Assembly: GCA_900759455.1 (NCBI GenBank) | Contig: CAAEVI010000113.1 | Coordinates: 1-7,494, forward strand | Source: Erysipelotrichaceae bacterium | GTDB lineage: Bacteria; Bacillota_I; Bacilli_A; Erysipelotrichales; Erysipelotrichaceae | DNA length: 7,494 nt | Direction of reading: 5' to 3' | Shown here: positions 5,967-7,494 of the stretch, piece by piece | How positions within the stretch are numbered: the stretch's first letter is position 1 | Layout of the letters: every line of letters starts with the position of its first letter | The notes under the pieces: model-generated | What the model was told of the DNA's origin: nothing | Database searches by the model: none | What the model saw: only the letters and a program-made list of their open reading frames with translations | Made by a program: the position numbers and the translations under genes

Positions 5967-7307
5967 ATGGATCAGAACAAACTTGTAAATCGAATCAAAA
6001 AAATAGTGTTAGGCACAATGCTGGGCGTGTGCCTGCTGCTGGGAAATACAGCTGCGCTTCATGCCTCTTCGTTTTCGATCTGGGCATCGTCCGCAGTCGT
6101 TTCGCCCAATGAGGCTTTTGCGGTAACGATCGTTGCGGCTGACTGTACCGGACGTGTCAATATCAGTGTTTCCAACGGAACAGCTTCCGAAAGCTCTGTC
6201 TGGGTGGAAAACAACAGCGTAAGGATCAATGTTTATGCCGGCTCCAGCGGCACGGTGACGGTAACCGCCGTTCCGCAGACAGGTTTTTCAGATGCCGACG
6301 GCAATACGTATAACCCGGGCAGTAGAAGCGTGAGCGTTGCAATCTCACAGTCACAGGGATCATCCGGCGGCAGTGATTCTTCTCCTTCCTATACCCTCCC
6401 TTCCAAACCGACACCGGAAGTGGAGCCGGAAGATGATGCGCGTTCCAAAAACTATGACCTGAAATCACTCAGCGTGGATCAGGGAACGTTGACACCGAAG
6501 TTTTCTGCCGATGTCACTTCTTACAAGGTCTCGCTTCCATCGGATGCCAAAAGCATCAAGGTAACGGCACAGGCAGAAGATAATAAAGCAACCGTGAGCG
6601 GTACGGGCGAAAAAAGCCTGAAGGCGGGCGATAATGTCATTGAAGTTACCTGTACCTCGGAATATGGAACGAGTCAGGTCTATACGATCAATGTTTATGT
6701 GGATGAAGAACCGCTGGTCTACCTCAGCTATCATGACAAAAAGCTCGGTGTTGTGCGCAACACCGATGATGTCAAGCTTCCGGAAGGCTTTGAGGCAAGC
6801 AAGGTAAAGACGGATGACGGAGAAATCATCGCATGGACAAATGAACAGCTGAACAAGACCATTGTTTATCTGATCGACGAAAATGACGAAAAAGGCTTTT
6901 ATTTGTTCGAAGACGGCAAAGTAACTTCATCATTCAAGCCGGTCGAGATTGCCGGGCGTACGATGTATCTCATCGATATACCGCAGGATAAGCAGAAGCT
7001 TCGCAACATGACATATACTGATGTAAAGATCAAAGATCTGCAGCTGAAGGGATGGACCTTTGACGACAAGGATCTTAAAGATTTCATTGTCATTTATGTG
7101 ATGAACGAAAAAGGCGAAACCTGTTATTATCAGTATGAGGTCAGTGAGGAAACGCTGCAGCTGTTCAACGGCTACACGATCGACGATGCATCTTATGATC
7201 AGCTGAATGCCACAAGGGCACAGGGCTTTGTCGCTGCCGGTGTCGGGGCCGGAGCTGCCATCATCATGGGGATCGTGCTTGTATTGAAACTGCGTAAAAT
7301 GAAATAA
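5967..7307 (+). CDS. Membrane-anchored surface protein with N-terminal beta domain and cadherin-like beta-sandwich
   Basis: The 446-residue protein starts at ATG 5967, eight nt after AAAGGAG (5952-5958), which overlaps the stop of the muramidase gene. A signal peptide covers residues 1-33. A first beta-rich domain (about 35-127, FSIWASSAVVSPNEAFAVT...) has the look of an Ig-like or cohesin-like fold. A Ser/Pro/Glu linker (128-160) follows. The cadherin-like beta-sandwich (about 163-246) contains LKSLSVDQGTLTPKFSADVTSYKV and ends with YTINVYV. A further domain at about 250-400 is unrecognised, although short strands are visible. Residues 420-440 form a hydrophobic, Gly/Ala-rich transmembrane helix followed by KLRKMK, so the protein is anchored by a membrane helix with a basic inner tail, without an LPXTG motif. 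It is co-transcribed with the muramidase and probably displays or retains partners at the surface. No enzyme motif is visible. Confidence 0.85.
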   Translation: MDQNKLVNRIKKIVLGTMLGVCLLLGNTAALHASSFSIWASSAVVSPNEAFAVTIVAADCTGRVNISVSNGTASESSVWVENNSVRINVYAGSSGTVTVTAVPQTGFSDADGNTYNPGSRSVSVAISQSQGSSGGSDSSPSYTLPSKPTPEVEPEDDARSKNYDLKSLSVDQGTLTPKFSADVTSYKVSLPSDAKSIKVTAQAEDNKATVSGTGEKSLKAGDNVIEVTCTSEYGTSQVYTINVYVDEEPLVYLSYHDKKLGVVRNTDDVKLPEGFEASKVKTDDGEIIAWTNEQLNKTIVYLIDENDEKGFYLFEDGKVTSSFKPVEIAGRTMYLIDIPQDKQKLRNMTYTDVKIKDLQLKGWTFDDKDLKDFIVIYVMNEKGETCYYQYEVSEETLQLFNGYTIDDASYDQLNATRAQGFVAAGVGAGAAIIMGIVLVLKLRKMK

Positions 7308-7320
7308 CTGGAAAATGATG

Positions 7321-7344
7321 AAAGGATGCTTCGGCATCCTTTTT
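7321..7344 (+). terminator. Rho-independent terminator of the surface operon
   Basis: AAAGGATGC (7321-7329), a TTCG tetraloop, GCATCCTTT (7334-7342) and a T-run to 7344 form a perfect 9-bp stem 13 nt after the stop codon. A second A/T-rich stem follows directly, TTTTTGCATTT (7340-7350) with AAATGCAAAAA (7357-7367). It shares the T-run and may add to termination or act in the opposite direction. Confidence 0.95.
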
Positions 7345-7409
7345 GCATTTCCCGAAAAATGCAAAAATATGATTTTGTAAGAAAAAAAGGTAAAAAATAC
7401 AGAAAGTAC

Positions 7410-7438
7410 TTGCAAAAAAGAGAATAGTTTGCTATTAT
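7410..7438 (+). promoter_or_regulatory. Probable promoter of the tRNA gene
   Basis: TTGCAA (7410-7415), 17 nt, TATTAT (7433-7438) lie in a strongly A/T-rich stretch. They predict a start near 7445, about 28 nt before the tRNA. A small TGAGG/CCTCA hairpin (about 7449-7466) would sit in the leader that RNase P removes. Confidence 0.7.
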
Positions 7439-7472
7439 ATACGAGCACTGAGGTGAAACGGCCTCAAAAGAT

Positions 7473-7494
7473 GCGCCCATAGCTCAACTGGATA
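7473..7494 (+). tRNA. tRNA gene, 5' end only (probably tRNA-Arg)
   Basis: The first 22 nt fit a tRNA: acceptor strand GCGCCCA, then T8, A9 and the D-arm TAGCTCAACTGGATA with A14 and G18-G19 in the right places. The GCGCCC acceptor strand with this D-arm resembles Firmicute tRNA-Arg genes, but the anticodon is beyond the window end, so the amino acid is inferred. Confidence 0.8.

Noticed and set aside
1..7494. CRISPR array, insertion sequence or prophage
   Set aside because: No regularly spaced repeats, transposase, integrase or phage structural gene is visible. The GH25 enzyme has a signal peptide and dockerin, so it is not a phage endolysin.

Overview
The window reads as ordinary chromosomal DNA of a low-to-mid GC Firmicute (Bacillota). 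The evidence is strong AGGAGG-type ribosome binding sites, sigma-A-like promoters, hairpin-plus-T terminators, HxlR regulators, a GH25 muramidase carrying a type I dockerin, and a SirTM sirtuin next to a zinc macrodomain. An anaerobic gut or oral lineage such as Erysipelotrichia or a clostridial relative fits the dockerin and cadherin-like surface proteins. I infer that lineage from style and have not shown it. No stretch over 300 bases lacks a gene.

Left part (1-1955): two similar divergent modules, each an HxlR-family regulator facing a small redox-type gene. Module 1 is a partial HxlR gene (minus strand, cut by the window start) against an NAD(P)-binding SDR-like oxidoreductase. Module 2 is a complete HxlR gene (minus) against a flavin-binding split-barrel protein of the pyridoxamine 5'-phosphate oxidase (PNPOx) type. 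Both regulators keep a Cys close to the N-terminus. Each divergent spacer holds overlapping promoter-like hexamers and a weak AGT/ACT dyad. The 160-bp spacer between the two modules holds a long hairpin.

Middle part (2107-4349): a tight three-gene unit. A PNPOx-like domain fused to two 4Fe-4S ferredoxin motifs is followed 1 nt later by a zinc-type macrodomain ADP-ribosyl hydrolase. That gene overlaps by 50 nt a class M sirtuin (SirTM), whose usual catalytic His is a Gln. A strong terminator begins inside the last codons of the sirtuin. In the described SirTM operons the pair sits with a GcvH-like carrier and a lipoate ligase. Neither is in this window, and an iron-sulfur flavoprotein candidate holds the upstream position. 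The likely theme is reversible protein ADP-ribosylation tied to redox state.

Right part (4434-7344): a two-gene cell-surface operon with its own promoter. It encodes a secreted GH25 muramidase with a C-terminal dockerin, then a secreted multi-domain beta-sandwich protein with a C-terminal membrane anchor, and ends in a classic TTCG-loop terminator. The second protein may hold or display the first at the surface. After it come an A/T-rich promoter and the first 22 nt of a tRNA gene, probably tRNA-Arg, cut by the window end.
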